From Amanita rubescens (taxonomy: Eukaryota; Basidiomycota; Agaricomycetes; Agaricales; Amanitaceae), in the NCBI GenBank assembly GCA_015039365.1, contig WION01000236.1:18435-82434 (forward strand): a stretch of 64,000 nucleotides of DNA. Direction: 5' to 3'. The notes under the pieces are model-generated. The model searched no databases. It saw only the letters and a list, made by a program, of their open reading frames with translations, and was not told the origin of the DNA. Positions 1 through 12,129 of the stretch are shown here, in pieces (position 1 is the stretch's first letter; every line of letters starts with the position of its first letter). The translations under genes and the position numbers were made by a program.

Positions 1-1394
1 GAACGAACATTAGCTATCAATATACCAAAATGTAATGTGGAATGTATCATACCGTCGTATCATGTACCAATAACATGCTTTTTTGTTATTATTCTCCTTC
101 CCGCCCGCATCTTGCGTCTCTCCTTTTTTTTTGCAGACACTCGTAGTCATCCGGCATATCAAGCTATCAAGCACCATATTTAGAATACGTGGTACCTACA
201 TTGTACATTATCGGCCAAATGTTAATGAACGAAAGAGACCGCCTACATGTAAGATTGTCACTGCCACAGAAGCGATCCGTCGGCGCGATCAATTAACCCC
301 ACAATCCTTCTGTACTTAGCCGGTGAAAAGAGTGGTGGACATATAAGATTTGGGGATAACGGCAAATAAGCAGAGGATAGTTGAATAATAAAGCGAACGG
401 TTGACAGCTTGGGGCACCAGATGCTACCACAAGGATAACGGCAAAAAGTAGAGGGTTGTAGACATGTAATCTTATCTTATCGTTACTTTGTAATTGTTTC
501 CCACATTTTGCAGGTTTTGTGAATTTACCTTGTGGGATGACCTTGCTGCGCAAGGTAACTATTCTTAGAACAAGTGTGGTATGTTATTTGTTGGATTAAG
601 AAACATACTAGCAAAATAGATTTTGTTGAGAGCATTCCCTGCTCACTGCGTCAGAAAGGTGTACTCGGAGCTTACCTTTATTCAGAATAATTTCCAAGGT
701 GGGCCCGCTGTAAGACTAAATGGGATAGGCCGGGCACACCTCCCAACCAATTATCTACCTGACTTCATCCATTTGCCAATCATTGATAGCGCCCATAACC
801 ATGCCAGCTACACAGCCGAGTAGATTTTGTCGAGAGTGCCCCTGTTGGCTGTGTCAGAAAGCTGTATTCGGAGCTAACAAGGCTGTGACTATGAATTACA
901 CCATCTACTTCTAGTGCTACATATCCTCCCACGACGGCGGGTGGGCAAACTTCGCGGGAAGCACTTTGTTGTTATATGGGGTTGTTGTGGCCTGTATGAT
1001 CACAGTTGGCGATTTGATGGGCGGTTTTTCCCTTTTGTGCGTTCATCAGTGTCACGTAGTGTGTAGTTCGCCTACCTTAGTTTGGACATTTCATAGTCAT
1101 TGGAGCGTAAGTTGTTGTTTGCGGATCATGAGTAAAGAGCTTGCACGGAAGATGACGAAGTCTCGAACCCCGTGGCAGGTGTCCTGACTGATCTTTTCCT
1201 CAGCAAACCACTAAGACGTTAATATGGACGTTCAGGTAACAGCGTATACCTCTGCATGTAAAAACTCGCTCAATGCTGCTCCATAGCCTGGCAAAAGAAC
1301 ACGTACTGGCACGAGGAATGAAATTGGTCAAAAGAGAAGGAGGCTTGAGGTATGGAACACGCTCAGCATGAAAATGCACGCTGATCCTGGACTC
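1..1394. other. Segment upstream of the Spt5-like gene, no gene recognised
   Basis: This stretch is duplicated in the right arm (44179-45571) but shows no convincing coding exon. It contains a near-repeat of about 40 bp: the string around 626-660 (gagagcattccctgctcactg) recurs in diverged form at 831-860. Small ORFs here are short and differ in open length between the arms because of small indels. The promoter and any 5' exons of the Spt5-like gene presumably lie here, but I cannot place them. Confidence 0.4.
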
Positions 1395-4300
1395 TGAAGA
1401 CTCGGGTTTCCAATTTTCTTGACATCGAGGCAGGAGAAGGTAGCTCTGAAGGGCAGGGTTCCGACAATGAATGTAAGTTCTACTATGTCAGAATTTCTGT
1501 CCAACGAGGATTCTAAAGTGTGCCCCAGACTTCATTGATGGCAATATTGACGCCATAGGAGACGGAGGTTTCGAAGGTGATGAAGAGGAAGACGAGGACC
1601 CATCTGAATGTAAGAGCGCCGTATGCGTCAAGCGGTTGGCAGTAGCTCACAGTATCCTCACAGCCATGCTGTCTGTCAATAGACAAAAAAATTACTCCAG
1701 GGACGAGCACAACGACGAGGACCAAAACCAATCTGAATGTAGGATCGCAGTATGCGCTGAGTATGGTTCAGTAGCTCACAGTACGTCCACAGCTGTTCAG
1801 TCTGTCAAGAGGCAAGGTTACTCCAGGGACGATCGTCTTTCTGCCGTGATCAATCGTTACGAAGCCCGAGCCGCTGCTGCAGACGATGCCATTGAATCGG
1901 ATATCGAGAACGAGGGAGAGATTGAAGAGATTGCTTTGCTGGCTGAGCGCGCTTTGCGAATGCCAAACGAGCATGATCCAGGCATTTGGAGGGTTCGTGT
2001 ACTGGTATGTCTATGCTCAAATAGCTTGAAATTTTCTACTGAGCCCCCTCAATGTCGCAGGACGGTGCCGCAGAGGAAAGCTTCTTCCTTCTCCAGGATC
2101 GTTTAAAAGCTCGACCCCGATGGGCCTTTTCAACCTTTTTGCCACCTGGAAGCAGACAGTGGATCTATGTTGAATCGGCTTCTCGGGACTATGTAAAGAA
2201 CCTGTGCAAGAATTTATCCACGTTCCCTCATCCTCTCCAAATATTTTTTGTACCTGTCGAGGAGCATTTAGAATCCCTCAACGGGAGTCGCATGATGCCG
2301 TCTATAAACCCTGGATCGTGGGTCAGACTAAAGAGGAGGTCGGAATTGGAGGGGTTGGTTCCGAACCTTGACGAGAGGTTGATCAAATACGCAAATGATC
2401 TGGGATATGTGCAGTACTTTACACTCCCCCCCCAGTCCGATTAGACTCCGACAGACTCCTAGGACTCCTATAGGACTCCTATAGGACTCTGATCACTTTC
2501 TGATAAAATGTAAAAAAAGGTAAAATGATAGGAAACATGTTTGGCTTTGTTTGTTTATGTTTGTTTATATTAGGCATCTTAACTTGCAAAAGAAATCCAA
2601 AATCCTTAAAAATAGGGAACCATGTTTGGTATTGTTTATTTATGTTTATTTATATTAGGTATCTTTAACTTGCAGAATAAATTCAAAAAAATACTGAAAA
2701 AATGCGGAAAATCCATGTGATCCAGGTTATATAAGAATTATAAAACCAAACAATGGCAAACTTGACATATTTGCAAAATACTTTTCAGATGCAAGTGTGA
2801 TCTTGAAAAATGCACACAAGGTCATGCAAGAATTAGGACACAAATCTGAGCCAAATTCTAGGTAAATGTAAAGGAATGTATCACCACTCCATGTGACCAC
2901 CTGCAAAGCCATAGTTGAACCCAACACAATTTGGGTGTGTCTGGCTGGTGATGATGAGTCAATGTAGTATGTGTGATCAGTTAGAAAGGGCTGGCAGTGG
3001 TGAAAGTCAGTTTCAGTAATGTGACTTGAGTGGTGAGTAGCTGCTGAGGTCAAGGACATTGGCAACATGCACATGGCAGTGGCTGCTGGAGGTGCAGTGC
3101 AGAGTGCCAGTTGAAGTGATGATCTAGTTTTAGTTCCACAATCCCACATGTTTGTTGCCAGCAACAACCAATGACTCACCACCAATCACCTATGATTGTC
3201 AATTTGTCATAGGTATGTAAATATGAGGGATTTGTGATTATGTATGTATTGAAGTCAAGGGGTGAAAGCAGGTGGAGATGAGTTCTTGGTTATTTGGTCG
3301 GATGGTATGGCACAGTGAGCTGTGGTTGTTAGAAGCATATTAATAATTGTCTGACTGTCTGACTATCTGACAGGCACTGACAGATGCTAACACACTAATT
3401 GTCTGGTTGTCTGACTATCTAATAGGCACTGACAGATGCTGACACACAGATTATCTGACTGTCTGACAGACAGTGTTTCATAAGTTGTCTGACTTGTCTT
3501 CAGACTATCTAACCATCTGAGCAGTGAGAGACACTTAAGCATCAGATAACATCAGACAAGTCTGTGATCAGACTTTTGCTGTGTTAGCTGATGTACTAAG
3601 CTTCCACACTAGAAGCATACGGTGGCAAAGTTAACTCAGCAATGGTTAACTCAAATACTAAGAGAACAGTGATGATAGAAATTGAACAGAGTGTGGACAA
3701 TGATAGATAATTTGATGATGAGTAAGTAGAGATACATAAGTGGGTCTGTCACTTCCAAAACTAATCAGGCATGCATAATGTGGGAGTCAATACTATTAGT
3801 AGAACAGAATGGTGGCTCAGTGACATGTAATAGGCTAGTATCAACTTCAAGTTCCAATCACAGTGGCAGTGACATCTGGCACCTGTGACCTGCCACACTG
3901 AGTGCCCTACTATGGATCATTATCAGCTACCTCCAATCACAGGTACTATTAGTAATTTGAAGTTAAGTACAGTGCCTAGGCCAATATCAGTCAGTCTCAC
4001 CTTTACTAGTACTATAACTTTATGGTTGTCCATGCTCTGTTCCAGAATTGCCTCAAACCTAAGACTATGATATTCTATTGTTTTACCTAATATGTTTGAA
4101 GTTTCTCTGACCCCACACCCCCAGTGGTTCAATTGTCTTATCAACATAACCAGGGGCCCTTGTACAAAGTCACAAGATGTTTTGGCAACCTATCAATTTT
4201 CTCTCCATTATATCTGAAGAATAAATTACAAATATCTTGGGTTTGGCTCTGTTCTAGAGCATGATTCTTGCACCATCTTGATCACATGATTTTTCCAGAT

Positions 4301-7099
4301 TTTTCAAGATTTTTAGCAGCCTTTCAATTTTTCAACATGAAGTGTTTAAAACAGTATTTTGCAAATATCTTGAGTTTGGCATTGTTTGGCATGTTAATTT
4401 CCACACTAATCTGATCGCATGATTTTTCCAGATTTTTCAAGATTTTTGGCAGCCATTCAATTTTTTAACATGAAGCGTTTAAAACAGTATTTTGCAAATA
4501 ACTTGAGTTTGGCATTGTTTGGCATGTTCATTTACACACTAATCTGATTACATGATTTTTCTGCATTTTTCACATTTTTTTTTCCAAATTTTCCCACGGT
4601 CACACAGTACTCTTGGCAAATGGTAGTATTACAAATGAGACTACAAAGACTACATTAAAAAGCGCAGAATTGTCGGAGTCCTATAGGAATAGTCCTATTA
4701 GAGTCCTATGTCCTATTCGAGTCCGTCGGAAGGCTTCCTATTCATCCGATACCAGTCCGATTGAAAAATGTAGTGTTAAAAAATTTGTAATGTTAATGTA
4801 ATCTTATTTGTAATAAATTCCGATGTGACTCCTATAGGACTCCTCGGACTCCGATCGGACTCCGATCGGAATAGGGGGGGGACAGTAAAGACCTCGATAT
4901 GTGGCCAAGCGGATAAGCGAATCTCAAGTCGCCATACATCTTGTCCCGCGCCTCTTGGTCCCGATCGAGAGCAACATTGCTAGAGATGGGGATAGGGAGA
5001 AACGTCGAAAAAAAAAAACGGTGCCCTCGACTTTTACATCCCAGAGCACTGGGAAATCCAGAAGATGCCACAGTAGCCCATCTGCTAGATCCAAACGTGT
5101 GGTGGGATCCGAAGACTCCCCACCAGCTGGCGTGGGTCAAGCCTGGCGCATATCCAGAATTAGCCCATCCGATGGATCAAACCGTGTGGTGGGATCCAAA
5201 GACTCCCCGTGAGCTGGTGCGGGGCGAACCTGGCACGTATCGACTGGCAAAACGTTACGGCAAAAGAACAATTGATAGCAGCGATAGCTTTCTGCCACCG
5301 TTTGCGTACTTTTCAGTACCAATTGGAGCATTGCATTCTACCGGCGTCGTACCCAAGCACAGCGAACTAAGGCTATTCGGGGAAGGGTTGGCGATTGGAG
5401 CGAAGGGCTTACACTTTCCGGCATCCGAAGCAGAGTTAATACGATGGTCATTCGAAAATCATATAGCTTCGCCTTTGGAAGTTGGTCACAAAGTGGAGAT
5501 CAAACTGGATGCAGGAATGGCACGAGGAGTGATCGTGGACCTTCGGTTCGAAGATGCGGTTGTGCGGCTAAACGATAGTGTAGAAGCAATGGAAGTGGAT
5601 GCAAGACGCGTCAGAAGGTTCTACGAGGTGGGCGACAAGGTCAAGGCCGTGGTGCCAACCAACCTTGACTGTGAAGGGTGGGTGGTGGACGTTTCGGATG
5701 AAAAACTTGCAGTATTCGATCGCAATCAAAAAGAGCATGTCCATGAATGCCCCTTCTCTCTTGGTCTAACAGGAATTAACATTGAAAACAGCTTGACGTG
5801 AAAAGCTGGCAACTTATTCCGCACGACAGTGTTGAACATGGATTCGCTCGTCGCATCCAAGTCGGCGACGCAGTTCAAGTAATTTACCCCAAGTCGCCAA
5901 ACTATCATGAACACGGTCTGGTATGCAGCATCGCCGATTTCGGCATTGAGGTCATCGGACACAAGCCTCCCAATACGAAGGTAATTATGTTGTTGTGAGC
6001 GCTTAACAAACGAATGACTGTATCAGTTCTGGGAACCGCATTGGTTTCTAAATGTAGTTTCAACAACTGAAGGCGGCGTTGAGCAGAAGGATTGCTCTCT
6101 GGCTTTCCACGACCGTTACAAGGAACTGATCAACACGTGGGTAGTTGTTACAGGGAATCACGCATACAAGGGGTTATTCGGCAGGATTCGAGACCATTTG
6201 GGCCAACAGATGCTGTCTATTGAACCGACCTCGGGGGCTCTCCCTGTGGCTGTCCACGTTGATTTCCTGCTCAATGGGTAAGCGATACGTTGTGTAATGT
6301 ACATTCACGAGTGAATTCCTTTGGCAACAGAGAAGAAGGCGGTCCGGATCTACGCCGATATCACGTCGGGCTTCATCAAACACCAGCAACCATGGGGCAT
6401 CGATTACCTCCCCGTTTGCATAGGGAACTCGCAAAACCAGCAAGACCGACAACGCCTGGGGCTGATGAACCTGTGACGCCAGAGGGCGGTCCTGAGGTAG
6501 ATCAACGAGATCGCGTGGCGTCGTCTCCTGGGGCAAGTGGACCGGAGGACCCGCCAATAACACCAGCAACGGCTTCTCAACCAGCGGCTGTCATTGATCC
6601 TCCTCGGCTTGAAAGGGTTGAGCCCATGATTTCTCATGAAAACCAAGGTAAGCGGTTATGGTCAAGCTTATAAGTAAACACTCACGTCATCCCCAAAGCC
6701 CTTCCTGCTAACTGGCTGATGAAACACGGATTGGTGGCGAAGCGCATTTGGGCCTACGTGCGTAACAGCAAAACCAACCCATTCGAACAAGGCGGAGGGT
6801 ATGCGAGGGGCTTCTACGAAGGGGAAAGAGTGCTGATATTGTCCGGCGAGATGGAGGGCGGGATTGAGGTCAACGCGAAGGAGCGGACGATAATAATTCC
6901 ATCATACTTCCTGTTCCCCCAGATGCCGACATCGAGGGGACAGGACGTTGTAGTAATCAGCGGTGACAATGCCGGAGAACTATACCTCACCCGCAAGCCC
7001 AACCGTGACGGTACTTTTCCGCTGGGACGTCGCGGTCACAAAGGGTCACCGGTATGCACCATAGAGCCGAGCAGATTGGCGAGATGCGATCCGAAGTAG
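1395..7099 (+). pseudogene. Spt5-like elongation-factor gene (NGN and KOW-type), left copy, interrupted
   Basis: The family resembles transcription elongation factor Spt5, which binds RNA polymerase II through an NGN domain and nucleic acid or partners through KOW domains. Visible order: acidic N-terminus (1519-1960); NGN-like start with DPGIWRVRV at about 1975-2004; a WVRLKRR segment followed, across the inserted element, by the Spt5-typical HLVPRL stretch; then KOW-like beta-rich stretches to the stop at 7099. Introns I can place are 1473-1518, 2005-2060, 5739-5791, 5981-6026, 6278-6330 and 6648-6698, all GT-AG and 46-56 bp. The true start lies upstream of 1473 and is not resolved. A hAT-like element (2412-4895) splits the exon, and an 11-A run near 5008-5018 shifts the frame relative to the right copy, which has 10 A. 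Residues 5086-5260 hold two similar units each containing VWWDPKTP. The copy should be non-functional unless the element is spliced out and the frame corrected. Confidence 0.75.
2412..4895 (+). mobile_element. hAT-like non-autonomous element, copy 1
   Basis: The element begins CAGTACTTTACACTCCCC and ends as the reverse complement of GAGGTCTTTACTGTCCCC. It is flanked by the perfect 8 bp duplication GATATGTG (2404-2411 and 4896-4903). The right arm of the inverted duplication keeps the empty site with one GATATGTG, which proves the insertion. Length is 2484 bp. The interior is AT-rich, has no transposase-like ORF, and includes a block rich in GTCTGAC units at 3340-3590. The 8 bp target duplication fits the hAT superfamily, but without a transposase the assignment is an inference. 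Copies 2 and 3 lie at 9462-11945 and 32418-34908. Confidence 0.93.
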
Positions 7100-7324
7100 T
7101 ATACCATTCTACCCCGCTATGTCCTATTTGTATCTATTTGTCGCTCTGATCAACGGACTTTGCGCCTCGGAACAGAGTCAGGACTCAGGAAAAGGAATGT
7201 CTGAAACAAGCTGCTGCAGTGTCAACAGAGAGATAGGAACTGGAGCTGTCGGTAAGAGTGATTTCCTTACTTTTGAATGTAGCTGACAGTTGCACGGGCG
7301 GCAGAGGGTTTTCAAAAGGTGGAA

Positions 7325-8833
7325 ATGAAGTTCACTTACATGGAGAGGGACACATGCTACAATCTCTTTGTTGGACCCCATGCTCCAGCCGAGTCGATTG
7401 GTTCCGTTGGAGATATTGCCGTTCAAACCCCGTTCCAGGAAGTTGTGATGGAAATAGCAAAGACGAAATATGCTCATGCCGTAATACGGGATAATCATGA
7501 CGCCCATGCGATATATTACAAGACTTGCACAGAGTGGCGCTCTATCGACGAAGATTGTAGAGATGGGAAACGTCGATGCCCTCGCCGAAACAAGCCGTAT
7601 ACCATTCACCCACAGTTAAGAGCGCTATTCGTGCTGGAGGAGTACGTATTTCGATGGAGGAGGGCCACGTCATACTCCGATCCCAAATCAAGCACTTCGA
7701 ATAATCGACAAATTGGGGGCACATCTTCGAGTAACAAGCGCACCCTGGCGGGAGTCACAGCGACGTATAGTGATCATGAAAAGGTCGGAGGCGAAAAGCG
7801 TTTACGAATGGAGACGGTACCACTTTCGCTCCCTACCATCGTCGATAACATGCATTACCTCCCTACCATTTCGCATGAAGGGAATGGTTGGATACTACAG
7901 GAATACCTCCTTTGGAACGCCCCTCCTATATCTAATGTTCATCAAACGTACGACCGTGGGTATGATATCCTTGCAAAATTAGTTCAATTGCCGGATGTCC
8001 CGCATGGCCCTGCTATGAAATATGTGCGCCTGCTTGATCATGGGCCTGTCACTCCCAAACCGGAACTTGTGCACGTAATATACGATCTCGTCCAGAGAAA
8101 AAAGACCCATATAAGCAAGGTTAATTTTGGGCTTGGAAGTGCCGCAGACCACCTTTCCATCGAGGAGGTTATGTCTTCCTTGTGTCAGGCAGGAGACCCC
8201 GGGTACCTAGGTCCTCTCCTTGGAGCCTTGACTATACCGGCGACAAAAGCAGGTCTTGGAAAATTTTCCTTGACCGCAGGGCCGTTTGAAGGGAGCGCAG
8301 ATCACGTTTATGAGTGTCAGAAGGACAAGCAACCTGCATGGTTAAGCTCTATCAACCCAAGGGGGTCCATTACCGACCCTCATATTGACTACTGTGGGTG
8401 CTCCCAAATTGTACAGCATATTTCTGGACGAAAGTTATGGCTTTTCTGGCCGCCTACGACGCATAATCTTCAGCTCTTTTGCAACAAATACGTTTCCGGC
8501 ACAAGCTTGACCTTCTCGATGATGACCGCCATCGAGGAGTTTGAAAACCTCGAGCTTCTTCTAGTTGAAGATAGCAAGAGGTTCATTATTCCATCAGGGA
8601 CGATTCACGCAGTCATAACCTTCACCACAAGCTGTCATACTGGGTTCAAGATATGGGGTTTCGACGATTTTGGCACGGCAAAAGACCTCCTCAATATATA
8701 TCTTGGAGTGTGGCAAAATCGATCCCACCTTGACAACACCCAAGCTGATCACTACAACGGCATCTTTCGAGATCTGGAACAGATAGAATTCCAGAAGTGG
8801 GGTGAGTTGTGCAAAAAAAAACGTTGGAGATGA
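7325..8833 (+). CDS. JmjC-domain protein, left copy
   Basis: JmjC proteins are Fe(II)/2-oxoglutarate oxygenases, many of them histone lysine demethylases. The C-terminal third has the expected pieces in order: an HxD iron motif in TDPHIDYCGC (about 8375-8400), then the SGRKLWLFWPP strand, then the distal histidine in PSGTIHAVITF (about 8590-8625) followed by GFKIWGFDD. The N-terminal 330 residues are unrecognised, with a basic patch rich in R and K around residues 115-165. The frame is open from at least 7319; I chose the ATG at 7325. An alternative is a short upstream exon (ATG 7197) joined by a GTAAGA...TGTAG intron, but the phase does not fit cleanly. The gene follows the Spt5-like gene on the same strand by about 220 bp. 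This is the only undamaged JmjC copy in the window. The substrate cannot be told from sequence. Confidence 0.75.
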   Translation: MKFTYMERDTCYNLFVGPHAPAESIGSVGDIAVQTPFQEVVMEIAKTKYAHAVIRDNHDAHAIYYKTCTEWRSIDEDCRDGKRRCPRRNKPYTIHPQLRALFVLEEYVFRWRRATSYSDPKSSTSNNRQIGGTSSSNKRTLAGVTATYSDHEKVGGEKRLRMETVPLSLPTIVDNMHYLPTISHEGNGWILQEYLLWNAPPISNVHQTYDRGYDILAKLVQLPDVPHGPAMKYVRLLDHGPVTPKPELVHVIYDLVQRKKTHISKVNFGLGSAADHLSIEEVMSSLCQAGDPGYLGPLLGALTIPATKAGLGKFSLTAGPFEGSADHVYECQKDKQPAWLSSINPRGSITDPHIDYCGCSQIVQHISGRKLWLFWPPTTHNLQLFCNKYVSGTSLTFSMMTAIEEFENLELLLVEDSKRFIIPSGTIHAVITFTTSCHTGFKIWGFDDFGTAKDLLNIYLGVWQNRSHLDNTQADHYNGIFRDLEQIEFQKWGELCKKKRWR

Positions 8834-9105
8834 ACGTTCAGAGAAGGTTCTGGGCTGGATTGAGGAATTCAAGTGAAGTTGAGCACAAGGTATTTGTTAT
8901 TACGAATTCCCTACCTCACAAACTGAATTGAAAACAGATACAAGACCTAGGAGGAGGCGGTGGGTGCGCACATAGTATATAGTCTACGTATATGGTCTAC
9001 TCGTACAATACCCGCTAGCACCTCACTCGTTTGCTTCCGCTACGTCTAAGCTCTCCCATTTGTATCCTTACCTAATATCCGTTGTAATTAGTAGAGGGAA
9101 TCAGT
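8834..9105. other. Short intergenic stretch
   Basis: This is the 3' flank of the JmjC gene, past the end of the inverted duplication at 8731. It contains alternating tata/tacg-type sequence around 8970-9005 and no coding signal that I can support. Confidence 0.4.
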
Positions 9106-12060
9106 CTAGCGGGTGCTACAAGAGCCGTTATTGCTCAGATTACAAGAATTCGTCGCTAGCCGCTCCTTGCGTCCCCCGCGTCCCCCCTCTTCCCCTTGGC
9201 CTCCCCCTGCTTCCCATGGTTTCCGGTTGAGAGAACCTGTCGGCGAAGGGTGACAAATAACGTTTGTACCGTTTGCGATGACTGTGTCCTTCGGGTCCTG
9301 CTTCCCTTTTTTCCCTTTTGGAATGTGTTCAGCTACTGCGGGTGGGGCGTTCTCCTTGTTGCCTGTTGATTCCCGTTCATGCGGCAATTCTTCGGGTGGA
9401 GCCGGCATGTCCGTAGTGAATGGAACAGCCATGGGGCGTGGCTTGGGCTTAAGCTTGACGCGAGGTCTTTACTGTCCCCCCCCTATTCCGATCGGAGTCC
9501 GATCGGAGTCCGAGGAGTCCTATAGGAGTCACATCGGAATTTATTACAAATAAGATTACATTAACATTACAAATTTTTTAACACTACATTTTTCAATCGG
9601 ACTGGTATCGGATGAATAGGAAGCCTTCCGACGGACTCGAATAGGACATAGGACTCTAATAGGACTATTCCTATAGGACTCCGACAATTCTGCGCTTTTT
9701 AATGTAGTCTTTGTAGTCTCATTTGTAATACTACCATTTGCCAAGAGTACTGTGTGACCGTGGGAAAATTTGGAAAAAAAAATGTGAAAAATGCAGAAAA
9801 ATCATGTAATCAGATTAGTGTGTAAATGAACATGCCAAACAATGCCAAACTCAAGTTATTTGCAAAATACTGTTTTAAACGCTTCATGTTAAAAAATTGA
9901 ATGGCTGCCAAAAATCTTGAAAAATCTGGAAAAATCATGCGATCAGATTAGTGTGGAAATTAACATGCCAAACAATGCCAAACTCAAGATATTTGCAAAA
10001 TACTGTTTTAAACACTTCATGTTGAAAAATTGAAAGGCTGCTAAAAATCTTGAAAAATCTGGAAAAATCATGTGATCAAGATGGTGCAAGAATCATGCTC
10101 TAGAACAGAGCCAAACCCAAGATATTTGTAATTTATTCTTCAGATATAATGGAGAGAAAATTGATAGGTTGCCAAAACATCTTGTGACTTTGTACAAGGG
10201 CCCCTGGTTATGTTGATAAGACAATTGAACCACTGGGGGTGTGGGGTCAGAGAAACTTCAAACATATTAGGTAAAACAATAGAATATCATAGTCTTAGGT
10301 TTGAGGCAATTCTGGAACAGAGCATGGACAACCATAAAGTTATAGTACTAGTAAAGGTGAGACTGACTGATATTGGCCTAGGCACTGTACTTAACTTCAA
10401 ATTACTAATAGTACCTGTGATTGGAGGTAGCTGATAATGATCCATAGTAGGGCACTCAGTGTGGCAGGTCACAGGTGCCAGATGTCACTGCCACTGTGAT
10501 TGGAACTTGAAGTTGATACTAGCCTATTACATGTCACTGAGCCACCATTCTGTTCTACTAATAGTATTGACTCCCACATTATGCATGCCTGATTAGTTTT
10601 GGAAGTGACAGACCCACTTATGTATCTCTACTTACTCATCATCAAATTATCTATCATTGTCCACACTCTGTTCAATTTCTATCATCACTGTTCTCTTAGT
10701 ATTTGAGTTAACCATTGCTGAGTTAACTTTGCCACCGTATGCTTCTAGTGTGGAAGCTTAGTACATCAGCTAACACAGCAAAAGTCTGATCACAGACTTG
10801 TCTGATGTTATCTGATGCTTAAGTGTCTCTCACTGCTCAGATGGTTAGATAGTCTGAAGACAAGTCAGACAACTTATGAAACACTGTCTGTCAGACAGTC
10901 AGATAATCTGTGTGTCAGCATCTGTCAGTGCCTATTAGATAGTCAGACAACCAGACAATTAGTGTGTTAGCATCTGTCAGTGCCTGTCAGATAGTCAGAC
11001 AGTCAGACAATTATTAATATGCTTCTAACAACCACAGCTCACTGTGCCATACCATCCGACCAAATAACCAAGAACTCATCTCCACCTGCTTTCACCCCTT
11101 GACTTCAATACATACATAATCACAAATCCCTCATATTTACATACCTATGACAAATTGACAATCATAGGTGATTGGTGGTGAGTCATTGGTTGTTGCTGGC
11201 AACAAACATGTGGGATTGTGGAACTAAAACTAGATCATCACTTCAACTGGCACTCTGCACTGCACCTCCAGCAGCCACTGCCATGTGCATGTTGCCAATG
11301 TCCTTGACCTCAGCAGCTACTCACCACTCAAGTCACATTACTGAAACTGACTTTCACCACTGCCAGCCCTTTCTAACTGATCACACATACTACATTGACT
11401 CATCATCACCAGCCAGACACACCCAAATTGTGTTGGGTTCAACTATGGCTTTGCAGGTGGTCACATGGAGTGGTGATACATTCCTTTACATTTACCTAGA
11501 ATTTGGCTCAGATTTGTGTCCTAATTCTTGCATGACCTTGTGTGCATTTTTCAAGATCACACTTGCATCTGAAAAGTATTTTGCAAATATGTCAAGTTTG
11601 CCATTGTTTGGTTTTATAATTCTTATATAACCTGGATCACATGGATTTTCCGCATTTTTTCAGTATTTTTTTGAATTTATTCTGCAAGTTAAAGATACCT
11701 AATATAAATAAACATAAATAAACAATACCAAACATGGTTCCCTATTTTTAAGGATTTTGGATTTCTTTTGCAAGTTAAGATGCCTAATATAAACAAACAT
11801 AAACAAACAAAGCCAAACATGTTTCCTATCATTTTACCTTTTTTTACATTTTATCAGAAAGTGATCAGAGTCCTATAGGAGTCCTATAGGAGTCCTAGGA
11901 GTCTGTCGGAGTCTAATCGGACTGGGGGGGGAGTGTAAAGTACTGGCTTGACGCCCAGACCCGTTGAAGAGCCCGGTGTTTCAGCTACTGTTGCAGGCGG
12001 TTTTGTAGGCTCAGCTGATATCCCCGAACGTGTAGCGGAGGTGACGAAGGTGCAGTTGAG
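9106..12060 (-). pseudogene. C-terminal part of an unidentified gene, split by hAT-like copy 2
   Basis: On the minus strand an open frame from about 12060 runs into the element at 11945. The same frame resumes on the other side of the element at 9461 and continues to a stop at 9106. Removing the element and one copy of the target duplication restores a continuous reading frame through GVKLKPKP. The tail is low-complexity, rich in P, E, K and G, with a GGGQGEEGGRGGRKE segment. No domain is recognised. Upstream, the gene runs into the ACCCG-rich repeat and the Copia relic, so its 5' part is missing or rearranged. Confidence 0.5.
9462..11945 (-). mobile_element. hAT-like non-autonomous element, copy 2
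   Basis: This is the same element as 2412-4895 in the opposite orientation and of exactly the same length, 2484 bp. It is flanked by GCTTGACGC (9453-9461 and 11946-11954). That is one base longer than the 8 bp seen at the other copies, probably a chance match. Sequence identity to copy 1 is very high wherever I compared them, which points to recent transposition. It contains no transposase ORF. Confidence 0.92.
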
Positions 12061-12129
12061 GTACCATGTAGTCATTAAACGGTAAGCCTGCTGTCGACTC
12101 GTCGGATGTTGGGGGTCCATACTCCAGGA

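Larger units (their letters stand above)
1..8731 (+). repeat. Left arm of a large inverted duplication
   Basis: Read on the minus strand, 37757-45571 reproduces this segment almost base for base: position 1 pairs with 45571, 1513 with 44060, 7099 with 40973 and 8731 with 37757. The only large differences are later insertions, at 2412-4895 here and 38872-40453 in the other arm. The repeat carries an Spt5-like gene and a JmjC gene. The left end is cut by the window edge, so the true boundary is unseen. The right end of the shared region is where a Copia LTR has entered the other arm. The arms are separated by about 29 kb. Confidence 0.95.

Noticed and set aside
2727..3185. 152-codon ORF inside hAT-like copy 1 (also in copy 2)
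   Set aside because: It is disrupted in copy 3, has no transposase or other domain, and lies in AT-rich filler. The repeat explains its presence at two sites.
3340..3590. GTCTGAC repeats as a CRISPR-like or satellite array
   Set aside because: Units are irregular, without constant repeat and spacer lengths, and the host is a fungus. They are part of the hAT-like element body.
7258..7494. Alternative upstream exon (ATG 7197) for the JmjC gene
   Set aside because: The donor and acceptor exist, but joining them puts the reading frame out of register with the JmjC frame, so I kept the ATG at 7325.
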